NCBI RefSeq assembly: GCF_029626175.1
Contig: NZ_JARUBM010000002.1
Location: 1,488,001-1,552,000 of the forward strand
Direction of reading: 5' to 3'
DNA length: 64,000 bases
From: Micromonospora sp. WMMD1082
GTDB taxonomy: Bacteria; Actinomycetota; Actinomycetes; Mycobacteriales; Micromonosporaceae
Positions 1 through 8,189 of the stretch are shown one piece after another. Within the stretch, counting starts at the first letter, position 1; each line of letters begins with the position of its first letter. Made by a program: the position numbers and the translations under genes. The notes below the pieces were generated by a model. That model saw only the letters and a program-made list of their open reading frames with translations. It ran no database searches and had not been told where the DNA came from.

Positions 1-170
1 GGCTCGACTGGCGTCTGATCGTCGCGGCGACGGTGCTCGGACACGTCGCCGCCGTCGCATCGCTGCCTCTTCGCCGACGCGCGGACCAGCGACACACGCC
101 AATACCCATGGGCACCTACCTGATCGCCGCGTCGATCACCACCGTCGCCGTCGCCGCCGCGATCCGCTGA
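1..170 (+). CDS. C-terminal fragment of a membrane protein, possibly A24 prepilin peptidase
   Basis: The gene enters from the left edge and is read in frame from base 3 to the TGA at 168-170, giving 55 residues. Two hydrophobic stretches are separated by a basic loop (PLRRRADQRHTPIPMGTYL). The pattern of a polar loop, then I-P-M/F-G-x-(Y/F)-L and a final helix resembles the end of A24-family prepilin peptidases, where the loop precedes the last membrane helix. Only the tail is present, so the catalytic aspartates cannot be checked. The assignment is tentative. It could be another small polytopic membrane protein. Confidence 0.4.
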   Translation, partial: LDWRLIVAATVLGHVAAVASLPLRRRADQRHTPIPMGTYLIAASITTVAVAAAIR

Positions 171-280
171 TCGCGGGGCTTGACGCCGACCCGCACCGTT
201 GACCACGGGTTCGACCGGACGAACGCCGCTGTGGACAGCGGCGCACCATCCGCGCGCACGCGGAACCCCGTTTTGTTAGC

Positions 281-1174
281 TCAGTAGGAGCCGAGCGCGT
301 GCACGATGTCCATCAACTCGGCCCAGCCCAGGGGATCGGCCGGATCGGCGCGGAGCCGGTCGAGACCGGCGTGGATGCGCACCAACAAACAGGGGTCCAG
401 TCCCTTGTCCACCGCACAGGTGGCTTCGATGGCCAGTTCGTTCATCGCCATCGGCAGGCCGGGCGTCCCTTCCCGCATGGCGGCGATCTTGAGTTGGAGG
501 GCGAGGGCGCTGATCCCTGGGTCGCCGTTGTGGTAGGGCAGGCGCAGCGGCGGTTTGGCTTCCTTGCGGATCAGATCGACAGCGCAGGCGATCGTGCCGG
601 CGAGGTTCTCCTGCACGGCTTGTTCGGTCAAGGAGTGGCCGACCAGCGCCCGCACCGCCAGGGCCTGCGGGTACTCCGGTGATATGCCGACCGCCAGCGG
701 TACCGGATTGGCGATCTGGGTGCCGAGTTCCACCAGCGCTGACGGGTCCGCGTCGGACCCTTCGAACCAGAACATCGCCATGTCGCAGCGCCACAGGTGG
801 CGTCGCTGCCAGGCGACCTGGACGAGCACCTCATCATCGGAGCTGGTCGGCTGTTCCCGACGCGGGTTGGTGATGACCACCGGATGGGCGATCAGCGCCG
901 TGACAGCCTCAGCCTGCCAGTTGCGGTCCGGGGAGATCGTGCCGCCTAGATACAGCACCGAGAGCCCGCCGGGGGTGTCGAGGCTCTCCGGCGGCTGCAC
1001 CACACGGGTGTCGGTGCCCAGCAGCGGGTCCTCGGCGATCTGGAGCCGGTCCGCCTGCTCGGGCAGGGACGTGCCGACGTACCGCATCGCGCTGTGGGCG
1101 TCCGCGAGAGTCTCGGCCACCGCGATGAGCTGCGGCGACTGGGCCGAGTCGAGATAGTTGATGCGATATGCCAT
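281..1174 (-). CDS. Nucleoside 2-deoxyribosyltransferase-like domain protein
   Basis: 297 residues. Residues about 73-180 carry a nucleoside 2-deoxyribosyltransferase-like fold: a strand ending in LYLGGTISPDRNWQAEA, a second strand VVITNPRR, a CDMAMFWF strand and SALVELGTQ, where the glutamate near residue 149 sits at the usual nucleophile position. The N-terminal 70 residues and C-terminal about 100 residues are extra and unrecognised. The ATG at 1174 is chosen because GGGGGACG precedes it; longer reading to 1384 lacks a binding site. Proteins of this family cleave or swap nucleosides, or sense nucleotide-like ligands. The substrate here is unknown. It is the last gene of a minus-strand run after the APH-like gene, with a gap of about 195 bases. 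Confidence 0.7.
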   Translation of the reverse strand: MAYRINYLDSAQSPQLIAVAETLADAHSAMRYVGTSLPEQADRLQIAEDPLLGTDTRVVQPPESLDTPGGLSVLYLGGTISPDRNWQAEAVTALIAHPVVITNPRREQPTSSDDEVLVQVAWQRRHLWRCDMAMFWFEGSDADPSALVELGTQIANPVPLAVGISPEYPQALAVRALVGHSLTEQAVQENLAGTIACAVDLIRKEAKPPLRLPYHNGDPGISALALQLKIAAMREGTPGLPMAMNELAIEATCAVDKGLDPCLLVRIHAGLDRLRADPADPLGWAELMDIVHALGSY

Positions 1175-1368
1175 GTGCCGTCCCCCGGGCTTGTCGCGGC
1201 CGTGGTCATGTGGTGTGCGGGTCAGCCGAGGCCGATGCGGACGCCCACCACCTACGGTCCGCCAAGGTTCGTGCTGGCGCAACGCCGGATCTGGGCGTGA
1301 GCTGGGAGCCGGCTCGAAGCCCCGGGTCGGTACGCGAGCGGCCTGCGTCGTCGACCCTCGAATCGTGG

Positions 1369-2283
1369 TCAGGTTGCCGCCCATCGGACGGACCGGTCAC
1401 CGTTGCGCAGCGAGGCGATCCTGATGCCTAGTTGTGCGAGGGCTGCGGGTTTGCGGGTTCCGGTGCGGATGTACGCGGCGAGGGAGTGCAGGTCGCGGAT
1501 GTCGCGCAGGGCCTGGTAGTCGGGCCAGGTGGCGATGTCGTAGCCGTACGCGGTGGTGAAGGCGAGCCGTTCGTTATCGGGGTCTCCGAAGCGGCTGCCG
1601 GGTGCGCCGACGAGGACCACGTCCAACTCGCGCGGGCCGAGGCAGGCGCCTTCCCAGTCGGTGAGCAGGTAGCCGTACCGGCTGGCCGGGTCGCTCACCA
1701 GGTTGCCGGGGTGGGCGTCGTTGTGGATCAGTCCCGACCCGAGCGGGAACCGCATGCTGGCGTACCGGGCGGACAGGTGCTCGATACGGCGGTGTAGGAA
1801 CGCGGTGTCGTCGCGGTCGAGGACCGGTTCGGGGCGGGCCGCGTCGAGGCGCAGCGCCGCGCGCAGCCGGGCGAGGGGGTCCGCGGTGGGCAAGGCGAGC
1901 GGTGGTACGGGCAGCAGGTGCAGCTCGCGCAGGAGCCGCCCGAGGGCGGTGTTGACCTCCACCGGGGAGCCTGGCGCACGAGCGGCAACCTCGTGCCAGG
2001 CGGTGGCGACGAAACCGTTCGTCTCGATCGGGTTGTCGGCGGCTGGGCGGATCGTTGGGAAGTCCCGCGTCGCCAGCCACCTGGTGAGGCTGACCGCGCG
2101 GTGGGCTCGCGCGACGGCTTCCTCGGTCGTGGGGACCAGCCGAATCACGACGTGATCGGCTGGGAGCAGCAGGGTGGCCGCGTCGTGCAGCCGCAGCGTC
2201 CGGGCCTGGTCGGCGTTGAGCCCGAGCCGTGCGGCGACCGTACGCGCGGCGGCGGCGACCGGGGCGGGTAGCGGTTCAGGCAT
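1369..2283 (-). CDS. APH-family phosphotransferase, partner of upstream XRE regulator
   Basis: 304 residues of the aminoglycoside phosphotransferase/choline kinase fold. The catalytic loop HNDAHPGN is at residues 187-194 and the metal-binding aspartate lies in LLTDWEGA (D209). The N-lobe is short and the family glycine loop is weak. Its start overlaps the end of the XRE-TPR gene by 8 bases, so the two are translationally coupled. A second APH-like gene at 37564-38475 shares PTIRxA, a (A/T)xxW motif after it, and a similar C-terminus, and is likewise coupled to an XRE-TPR gene. The substrate is not known. Antibiotic resistance is possible but not shown; kinases of this type also act on small metabolites. 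The 3' end overlaps the spacer before the deoxyribosyltransferase-like gene. Confidence 0.8.
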   Translation of the reverse strand: MPEPLPAPVAAAARTVAARLGLNADQARTLRLHDAATLLLPADHVVIRLVPTTEEAVARAHRAVSLTRWLATRDFPTIRPAADNPIETNGFVATAWHEVAARAPGSPVEVNTALGRLLRELHLLPVPPLALPTADPLARLRAALRLDAARPEPVLDRDDTAFLHRRIEHLSARYASMRFPLGSGLIHNDAHPGNLVSDPASRYGYLLTDWEGACLGPRELDVVLVGAPGSRFGDPDNERLAFTTAYGYDIATWPDYQALRDIRDLHSLAAYIRTGTRKPAALAQLGIRIASLRNGDRSVRWAAT

Positions 2284-3673
2284 CGGCGAGGACGGCGTCG
2301 ATGCGGTGCTGGAACTGCGCCACCGCCGCGACGGCGGTGTGCGGGACGGTCAGCGCCTTCAGCGCGCGGAGCCGGTCCAGGGCGCGAGGTGAGGTGAGCG
2401 TGCCGGCACCGCCCAACGCCTGGTCGCCCACTGCGACGCCTTGCTCCAGGTCGTCGCCGCGTTGGAAGAAGGTGCCGGACAGGGCGATCAGGTTGAGGGT
2501 GCGGCTGCGGGCGTAGGCGCTGTCGCGGCCGGCGACCGCCTGCCGCAGCAGGTGCTCGGCCTCGTCGGCGACCTCGGGCACCCGGTGGGCGAGCACGTGG
2601 TAGGAGTGGCCGCGCAACGCGGCCAGCTCGGCGGCGTCGAGGTGGGACAGCCAGGGCGGCGCCGGCTCACCGTCGGCGTTGGCGAAGTGCTCCTGCGCTC
2701 GACCCAAGGCGCGGTGGCAGGGTTGCAGCTTGCCGGTGGCGGCGAAGCACCAGCCTTCGTAGGCGGCGATCTCGGCCAGGGCCAGTTCGGAGACGTGGTG
2801 GCCGGGGTCGACGGTGGTCGCGTAGGACAACCGGACCAGCCGCAGCGCCTCGTCTGTGCGGCCCAGGTGCAGGGCTTGGTGGGCGAGCTGCCGCAAGGTG
2901 GTACCGACCAGGTCGACGTTGTCGGCTTCGCTGGCGGCGTCTAGGCCGACCGTCCACAGCGCCCGCGCCTGCGGGTGGTGGTTCACGTCGTAGGACAGGA
3001 ACGCCGCGACTCCGGCCAGGTCCGCCAGCGCGGTGAGCAGCCGGTTCTTGACAGTCTCGGAGGAGCACACCGATCGGGAGGCGGTCGCGGCGACCCATTG
3101 GAGCTGCGCGATGACGGCGGCGCGGGACAGGCCGCCGCCCCACCGGTTGTCCCAGTCGCGGAACGCGCTCGTGGTCGCTTCGATCCGGGCGACGTCCGCC
3201 GCGCCGATCCGGCGGGGCACGTCCATGCTCACCGGCGGGATCAGGTTCATGATCCGTGTGTGCAGCGGCACCGTCACGGTGCCCCGCACGACGATCTCCG
3301 TGACGGCCGGCAGCAGGTCGCTCAGGTCACCGGGCGTTCGCGTCAGCGGGATGTCGGCCTCGACCTGCGGGTGCTCGGAGGGCTGCTGGCCGGGGTAGAA
3401 CCCGAGGTCGGCGGGGCTGGCCGCGCCGAGGACCGCCTGGAACGCGTCCCGGTACGGGCCGGTCGGCCAGCGGTGCTCACCACGTTCGAGCTTGCCCACG
3501 TAGGTGTCGTCGATTACGGTCCGGTGGTTCTTGCGGTTCGCCGCGAGCCACGTGTTGACCGCGTCGGCCAGCTCCTGACGCGACATCGGCATCCCTGACC
3601 CGGACGGCGAGACCCGCCGACGCCGAGCCTGCCGCAGCAGGGTATTCGGCGACTGGTCTCGACGCCGAGACAT
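2276..3673 (-). CDS. XRE-type regulator with TPR-like C-terminus
   Basis: 465 residues. A DNA-binding helix-turn-helix lies at about 8-70, with MSRQELADAVN and YVGKLERGEHRWP as hallmarks. The remainder (about 130-460) is alpha-helical and alanine/leucine rich, like the tetratricopeptide ligand-binding halves of signalling regulators. The ATG at 3673 has GGGAGG eight bases upstream; the GTG at 3682 would overlap that site. The family usually senses a peptide or small molecule through the helical domain. The overlapping APH-like gene suggests that it controls, or acts with, that kinase. Four relatives lie in this window at 21286, 22872, 38472 and 40614. Confidence 0.85.
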   Translation of the reverse strand: MSRRRDQSPNTLLRQARRRRVSPSGSGMPMSRQELADAVNTWLAANRKNHRTVIDDTYVGKLERGEHRWPTGPYRDAFQAVLGAASPADLGFYPGQQPSEHPQVEADIPLTRTPGDLSDLLPAVTEIVVRGTVTVPLHTRIMNLIPPVSMDVPRRIGAADVARIEATTSAFRDWDNRWGGGLSRAAVIAQLQWVAATASRSVCSSETVKNRLLTALADLAGVAAFLSYDVNHHPQARALWTVGLDAASEADNVDLVGTTLRQLAHQALHLGRTDEALRLVRLSYATTVDPGHHVSELALAEIAAYEGWCFAATGKLQPCHRALGRAQEHFANADGEPAPPWLSHLDAAELAALRGHSYHVLAHRVPEVADEAEHLLRQAVAGRDSAYARSRTLNLIALSGTFFQRGDDLEQGVAVGDQALGGAGTLTSPRALDRLRALKALTVPHTAVAAVAQFQHRIDAVLADA

Positions 3674-3924
3674 CAGCGGCACCTCCCACCCGCGTCCGGA
3701 ACAGGCCGACGATCACCGCGAGCCCGCTGCCGGTACCAGTGCCGGTCCGGACATTCCCTATGATGCCGCTCACGCGTCCACGGATCGTAGTCGAGGCCAC
3801 TACCGGGGGGACAACGCCAGCGCGGTCCGCCAGAAATGCGAAAAGAGCCGGGCTTTGCGGCCGGCGGGCCGCAGAGATGGTGCCGGGCATCCCACGCGGG
3901 GATGCCCGGCACCGATAGTGGCGG
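3674..3924. other. Spacer with upstream region of XRE-APH unit
   Basis: This spacer holds the likely promoter of the minus-strand XRE-APH pair and the hairpin at 3879-3912. Antisense and minus-strand open frames crossing it have poor residue composition and no ribosome-binding site. I could not define -10/-35 boxes with confidence. Confidence 0.4.
3879..3912 (-). terminator. 15-bp perfect hairpin after the 77-residue gene
   Basis: GGTGCCGGGCATCCC at 3879-3893 pairs perfectly with 3898-3912 across a 4-base loop. It lies 12 bases after the stop of the gene at 3925-4158, so it can act as its terminator, although no T-run follows. Confidence 0.7.
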
Positions 3925-4158
3925 TCAGAATCGGTACATGCGGCCGGCGCCACGCTCCAGCGTCCACCGGTGATAGTCGCGGTGGCCAGTGGCGTCGAAG
4001 TGGGCGGCGTGCCAGTCGTCGGCGTCGTTGGGCACCTTGTCCTGCATGGGGTCGCGGGCGACCGGTGATTTCTCGCCGCAGCGGCATGTGACCTGGATGA
4101 ACCGGATCACCCGCTCGTCCGGGTCGATCGGCTCGGTCAGCGCGATGTCGGCGATCAC
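3925..4158 (-). CDS. Small zinc-finger-like protein
   Basis: 77 residues. The layout C-x-C...H-x3-H...TGH-x-x-Y resembles small actinobacterial treble-clef proteins of the DUF7848 type (tentative). The start is a GTG whose last two bases overlap the TGA of the upstream gene (GTGA), so the two genes are coupled. Function unknown. A strong hairpin follows the stop. Confidence 0.6.
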   Translation of the reverse strand: MIADIALTEPIDPDERVIRFIQVTCRCGEKSPVARDPMQDKVPNDADDWHAAHFDATGHRDYHRWTLERGAGRMYRF

Positions 4159-4343
4159 CGCTGTGCCGCCGCGGTGGCGTTGCCGGTGGCCTCGCCGTCG
4201 TCGCAGGGCGCGGCGACGGTGTGTTCCGGCTGCGTGTACAGCCGGATCAGGGTGTCGACCACTTCGCCTCGGGTCTGGTTCCAGCGGGTGGCGTATTCGG
4301 TGAGCACGGCGTACGCCTCGTCACTCACCTCGATGAATGGCAT
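4155..4343 (-). CDS. Small hypothetical protein, possible ribbon-helix-helix-like
   Basis: 62 residues beginning MPFIEVSDEAYAVLTEYATR. The ATG at 4343 has AAGGAG nine bases upstream, which decides it over the longer frame to 4436. A short strand followed by two helices (to about residue 40) resembles small antitoxin or ribbon-helix-helix DNA-binding proteins, but the basic strand residues are not clear. The acidic/alanine tail is likely disordered. It is coupled through GTGA to the 77-residue gene, so the pair may act together. A toxin-antitoxin role is possible but unsupported. Confidence 0.6.
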   Translation of the reverse strand: MPFIEVSDEAYAVLTEYATRWNQTRGEVVDTLIRLYTQPEHTVAAPCDDGEATGNATAAAQR

Positions 4344-4440
4344 CGGATGGGTCTCCTTTGGTCGTGTCGGTACCGTCGGGACGGGCGGTGTCGTGGGTGG
4401 TGCCCGGGGTCGGCAGGCACCCGGAGGGGTTGCCACTGGT

Positions 4441-4866
4441 TCACGCCTGCGCGGTGTGGAAGTCAGCGCGGCGATGCCGCCGGTACCGCGGTTCGGTCTC
4501 CCACCGGGAGTTGCGCAGGCAGGTCAGGCAGGCGCCGCGCTCCGTGGCGGTGGCCACCCGCTCGGCCCAGAGCGCCGCCCGCTGCTGCTGGTAGCGCTGC
4601 TGCGCGGCGGCCTGCGCCTCGGCATCTCGTTGCCGCTGCTCACGTTCGGCCGCCTGGCGGGCTCTGCGGTCCTGCTCGGCGCGCACCTGGTCGGCGGTGG
4701 CGTACTTCGACGCCCAGCACGCCGGGTTGTCACAGTGCTGCGACTGTTCCGCCTCGGGCGGGTTCGCGGCCCCGCACCACGGACAGTTGAACCAGCCACC
4801 CTCAAACCACCTCGTGATCTCGCGGGTCTCTCCCGTCGCGATCCGCATGAACCGGGCCTCGGTCAC
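4441..4866 (-). CDS. Zinc-ribbon protein with coiled coil
   Basis: 141 residues if started at the GTG that overlaps the stop of the upstream gene (GTGA at 4863-4866); an internal ATG at 4848 is the alternative. A zinc ribbon NCPWCGAANP...CDNPACW lies near residues 25-50. It is followed by a strongly charged, Ala/Glu/Arg/Gln-rich helix (about 60-115) likely to form a coiled coil, then CLTCLR. No family is recognised. Overlap with the upstream Cys-rich gene suggests a two-protein unit. Confidence 0.6.
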   Translation of the reverse strand: MTEARFMRIATGETREITRWFEGGWFNCPWCGAANPPEAEQSQHCDNPACWASKYATADQVRAEQDRRARQAAEREQRQRDAEAQAAAQQRYQQQRAALWAERVATATERGACLTCLRNSRWETEPRYRRHRRADFHTAQA

Positions 4867-5561
4867 GACCGCGTCCCGGTGTGGCAGGAACACGGGCACG
4901 GCGTAGGAGCCTTGGCGCGGGGGCCGGGCTTGCTTTGCCCGGGGCACAGGTCGCACCAGCGGCGGTGACACGCGACCGTGATTCCGGGCGGGCTGATCTC
5001 GGGAACCGTGTCGATGGCCAGCCCCACCGCACCGCCGGTGTCGGCGAACCAGTAGGTCTGCCACAGCTCGGCCCAGCGGATCTCGACGGCGACCAGGCCC
5101 ACGTTGACCAGCAGGTCCGGGTCGATGCCCGGCGCGGTGAGCCAGTCCGGGGAGGGTCCGGTCGTGGTGTCGTGGTCGTGGGTGCAGCGCCACGAAGGAC
5201 AGGAGCAGTCCAGCGCGGTGAAGAACTCGCCGGCCGTGTAGCCGACGCGTGCGGTCTTGGTGGCGGAGCTGCCGAACCCGGCGAGGATTTGGTTGAGCAG
5301 CAGCCCGGGTGACATCGGCAGTTCCGGCTTGCCGTGCATCCGCTCCCAGTGCGTGGTGGCCATGAGCGCGCGGACCGCCGTACGGCGTGCGGGGGTGCCG
5401 GTGTAGCGGATGCCGGCGGGAGTCCAGTCGCGGTGCCCGCCCGGGATCGGGTGCTGCAGGTAGTAGGTGGCTTCGTCGTCGTCGGACGGGCACAGCTCGC
5501 CGTGGCCTGGGGTTTGCCGGCAGACGAGGCAGGGTGGAATCGCTTTCGGTGGCCTGGTCAT
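4863..5561 (-). CDS. Cysteine-rich hypothetical protein
   Basis: 232 residues starting MTRPPKAIPPCLVCRQTP. Several Cys/His clusters are visible: CLVC near the N-terminus, DCSCPSWRCTHDHD in the middle, and CHRRWCDLCPG...CPCSCH at the end. This suggests several bound zinc ions. The ATG at 5561 is the best start; AAAGGA lies 14 bases upstream, which is rather far. The 3' end overlaps the next zinc protein by GTGA. No known domain is recognised. Similar Cys-rich genes recur in the right arm of this element. Confidence 0.6.
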   Translation of the reverse strand: MTRPPKAIPPCLVCRQTPGHGELCPSDDDEATYYLQHPIPGGHRDWTPAGIRYTGTPARRTAVRALMATTHWERMHGKPELPMSPGLLLNQILAGFGSSATKTARVGYTAGEFFTALDCSCPSWRCTHDHDTTTGPSPDWLTAPGIDPDLLVNVGLVAVEIRWAELWQTYWFADTGGAVGLAIDTVPEISPPGITVACHRRWCDLCPGQSKPGPRAKAPTPCPCSCHTGTRS

Positions 5562-5589
5562 GGAAGGGGTCAGCGTCCTTTCGTGGCGG

Positions 5590-5625
5590 TGTGGCTTCGC
5601 CGCCTGCGAGGGCGGCGAAGCCACA
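5590..5625 (-). repeat. 15-bp perfect inverted repeat in leader of Cys-rich gene
   Basis: TGTGGCTTCGCCGCC at 5590-5604 pairs with 5611-5625. It lies between the YifB-like gene and the Cys-rich gene, ending 29 bases before the ATG at 5561. It could end the YifB transcript or form a leader structure. Confidence 0.7.
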
Positions 5626-5689
5626 GCGGAGATGCACCACCGCCCGCCCGGGTATTGCAGCGGGGCGGGGTGGCTGGAGGGGCGGGTCG

Positions 5690-7231
5690 TCAGGGCTGCC
5701 GGTCGACGTGCAAGTCGATGGCGGTGGTGACGTCGTCGAGGTCGGTACGGTCCGCGCCGCGCAGGTCGCACAGCGTCCAGGCGACGCGCAGGATGCGGTC
5801 ATGGCCGTCGTCGGAGACGGTGCCCACCCGCCGCAGGTGCAGCAGCGGGTTGATGTCGCAGGTGGGCAGCGCGCACACGCCGGTGCGCAGGATCTCGCCG
5901 GGGACCTCGGCGTTGACGCGGTAGCCGAGCGCGGCCCAACGGTCTGCGGCGTGCTCACGGGCGGAGCCGACCCGGGCGGCGACCACGGCCGAGGACTCGC
6001 CGGCCGCCGCGTCGTCCGGGCTCACCGCGTCTTTCGGGTTCATCGCGTCGAGGTGCAGGCGGATGTCGGTGCGCCGCCACAGGTCCGCCATCCGGGCCAG
6101 GCAGCGGCGACGGTCCAAGTCCGTACAGGTGCACAGGTCGGCGCCGTTCGGGCGGGCGCACGGGCACGGCTGTGCGGCGAGAACCAGTTGGAACCGGGCA
6201 GGGTAGGTCACGGCGCGGCGGGCTCCGGCGAGCATCACCTGTCCGGTATCGAGCGGGTGGCGCAGCGCCACCAGTGCCCGGTTGCCGAACTCCGGGGCGT
6301 TGTCCAGGTGGAGCACGCCGTGATGGGCCAGGCTCACCGCCCCCGGGTACGGGGCGCGTGGCCCGCCGCCGAGCAGCGCCGGAAGCGACGCGGTGTGGTG
6401 CGGCGCCCGAAACGGTGGCCTGCGCACCAGCCCACCGCCGGGCGGGGTCACCCCGGCGGCCGAACGCAGCGCGGCCACCTCCAACGCGGCGGCGTCGTCG
6501 AGGTCCGGCAGCAGCGAGGGCAGGGATTGCGCGATGAGGGTCTTGCCGGCTCCGGGCGGCCCGACCAGGCCGAGGTGGTGACCGCCGGCCGCGGCGACCT
6601 CCAGTACCCACCGGGCCTTCGTCATAACGGCGGGCACGTGGACCAGATCGCCGACGTACCCGTCACCGGTGCCGGGCCGCTCGCCGGTGGCGGGCTTCGG
6701 CGTCGGCGGGTGCTGGCCGGTGCTGGCCCACTGGGCAAGTTGCTGGAGGGTGGCGACGGCGACGACGGTGATGCCGGGCACGAGGCGGGCCTCGGCGGCG
6801 TTGGCCGCTGGGACGACGACCGTGCGCATGCCGAGGTCGGCGGCGGCGGTCACCATCGGCAGCACGCCGCGCACCGGGCGGACGGCGCCGTCGAGGCCGA
6901 TCTCGCCGATGAGCGCCGCCGCGTCCAGCACGGCCGGTGGGAACAGCCCAGCGGTGGACAGGATGACCGCCGCCATGGCCAGATCGGTGCTGGAGCCGGG
7001 TGCCGGGTCGTCGGACGGTGGCAGGGTGACGGTCACCCGATGTCCGGGGAGGCAGAGCCCGGCGTTGACGATGCCAGCTCGTACCCGGTCGCGGGCCTCT
7101 TCCATGCTGCGCCCGTCCGGGCCGAGGATGACGATGCCGCCGGGCTGGCCGGCGGCGGGTTCGGCCTGCACCGGCACGAGGCGGCCGGTGATGCCGGTCA
7201 GGCTGACTGAGGTGGCCGTGGCGTAGCTCAT
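5690..7231 (-). CDS. YifB/ComM-like Mg-chelatase-type AAA protein, divergent
   Basis: 513 residues, the usual YifB length. The N-terminal Lon-protease-like domain (1-165) keeps EARDRVRAGIVNAG, DLAMAAVILS and GEIGLDGAVRPVRGVLP. The AAA module starts near 205, with Walker A GPPGAGKT at 224-231 and the family RPPFRAPHHT at 271-280. Two changes are unusual. Walker B reads HLDNAPEF, with asparagine at 311 where the family has glutamate. The usual L-D-R-I-D segment is LWRRTD. ComM is a helicase that helps recombine incoming DNA, so a copy on a mobile element is of interest. The ATG at 7231 fits the family start. Confidence 0.85.
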   Translation of the reverse strand: MSYATATSVSLTGITGRLVPVQAEPAAGQPGGIVILGPDGRSMEEARDRVRAGIVNAGLCLPGHRVTVTLPPSDDPAPGSSTDLAMAAVILSTAGLFPPAVLDAAALIGEIGLDGAVRPVRGVLPMVTAAADLGMRTVVVPAANAAEARLVPGITVVAVATLQQLAQWASTGQHPPTPKPATGERPGTGDGYVGDLVHVPAVMTKARWVLEVAAAGGHHLGLVGPPGAGKTLIAQSLPSLLPDLDDAAALEVAALRSAAGVTPPGGGLVRRPPFRAPHHTASLPALLGGGPRAPYPGAVSLAHHGVLHLDNAPEFGNRALVALRHPLDTGQVMLAGARRAVTYPARFQLVLAAQPCPCARPNGADLCTCTDLDRRRCLARMADLWRRTDIRLHLDAMNPKDAVSPDDAAAGESSAVVAARVGSAREHAADRWAALGYRVNAEVPGEILRTGVCALPTCDINPLLHLRRVGTVSDDGHDRILRVAWTLCDLRGADRTDLDDVTTAIDLHVDRQP

Positions 7232-7432
7232 GACGCGTGCCCCCGTCGAGCCCGCCGGTTGGCGGTGGTGGCGTGGTGCGGTGTGGCCATGGGTTGGGTG
7301 CTCCTTCACGAACAGGCGCCTCGCCGCACAACCAGCGGCGAGGCGCACAGGGATGGGGATTGACCCCGCCTTCCGCGAGATCGCCCGCGCGGCGCGCGGG
7401 CGGGGCAGGGCGGGGAAACCTGACTCGGGTGG
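7232..7432 (-). other. Spacer with 12-bp hairpin at 7316-7346
   Basis: GCGCCTCGCCGC at 7316-7327 pairs with 7335-7346. It sits after the stop of the 107-residue gene and 85 bases before the YifB-like start. Nothing else could be defined here. Confidence 0.6.
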
Positions 7433-7756
7433 TCAGGTCGTCGGTGGGCGGACGCTGACGATGCCGTGCACGCCCGCGATGAGGTGGAACGCGGTGACCA
7501 GGTGCCGGCGGGCGTCGTCGCCCAGCTCGGCGGCGCGCTCGAACGCCTCACCAGTGCCGGGCTCGTCCTCGTCCACCGCCGGGAGCGCCGTCTCCAGCAG
7601 GGTTACGGTGATCGCGGCGGTTGCGGCGGCGAGGTCGACCAACTCGCGGGTCGAGGGTGCGCCGTCGCTGGTCGCCAAGCGGCGTAGGTCGGTGGCGACG
7701 GCGTCGGCGCGGTCGGCCACGGTGGGCAACGGGGTGAGGTCGGGCGTGACGGTCAT
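7433..7756 (-). CDS. Small helical hypothetical protein
   Basis: 107 residues starting MTVTPDLTPLPTVADRADAV. The ATG at 7756 has GGGGAGC upstream; the longer frame to 8008 has implausible composition. It is predicted to be mostly alpha-helical and alanine-rich with no cysteines or membrane segment. No family is recognised. It is preceded by a promoter-like site at 7811-7839 that also occurs upstream of the gene at 11288-12031. Confidence 0.6.
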   Translation of the reverse strand: MTVTPDLTPLPTVADRADAVATDLRRLATSDGAPSTRELVDLAAATAAITVTLLETALPAVDEDEPGTGEAFERAAELGDDARRHLVTAFHLIAGVHGIVSVRPPTT

Positions 7757-8189
7757 GATCGCTCCCCGGACAGGTGACAGGCGTGCCGCCGTTGTGGTGC
7801 GGCGGCTGGCATCGCCGCTCCATCCGCCCCGCTTGTCAAGGCCGGCGGAGGACCGCATCCCCGACCAGCCACCGGCCGAGCAGCAGCGGCCGGTACGCCC
7901 ACCGCGCAGCGGGTTACCCTGAGAGCGGCGAAGGACGCTGCCGGTCGTCGCCAGCGGCGGCCCGCCCGTTCCGCTTGCACGACGGTGCGCGCGCCGACCG
8001 CGCGACACGACGGCTGATCGGCGGGCACACCGCCGGTGACGTGCCCGCCGAGCGCGGCCGGGAAGGCTACAGCCTCTGGCAGCGGTACTGGGCGGCGCTG
8101 TTGAACATTCGGCTGCCCGTGCGCCACCCGCGTAGGCAGCGCTGAGGAGTCCCTACAGGACGTGCCGACAGCGACGGCGATCACCGTCG
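7757..8189. other. 433-base gap with possible gene remnant
   Basis: Apart from the promoter-like site there is no complete gene. On the plus strand, positions about 7978-8145 read ...GYSLWQRYWAALLNIRLPVRH and stop, which resembles a protein C-terminus better than random GC-rich sequence, but no start or body is found. It may be the relic of a decayed gene. Confidence 0.35.
7811..7839 (-). promoter_or_regulatory. Promoter-like site, copy 1
   Basis: On the minus strand TTGACA (7839-7834) is followed after exactly 17 bases by GGCGAT (7816-7811). The spacer shares GGATGGAGC with the second copy at 12110-12138. The predicted transcript start is about 48 bases before the ATG at 7756. The -35 box is consensus; the -10 box is not. 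Confidence 0.5.

Noticed and set aside
274..296. tRNA D-arm-like sequence TTAGCTCAGTAGGAGC
   Set aside because: No acceptor stem or T-arm follows, and the bases are the end of the gene at 281-1174.
5387..7210. Plus-strand open frame of 607 codons
   Set aside because: It is antisense to the YifB-like gene, without a domain or ribosome-binding site.
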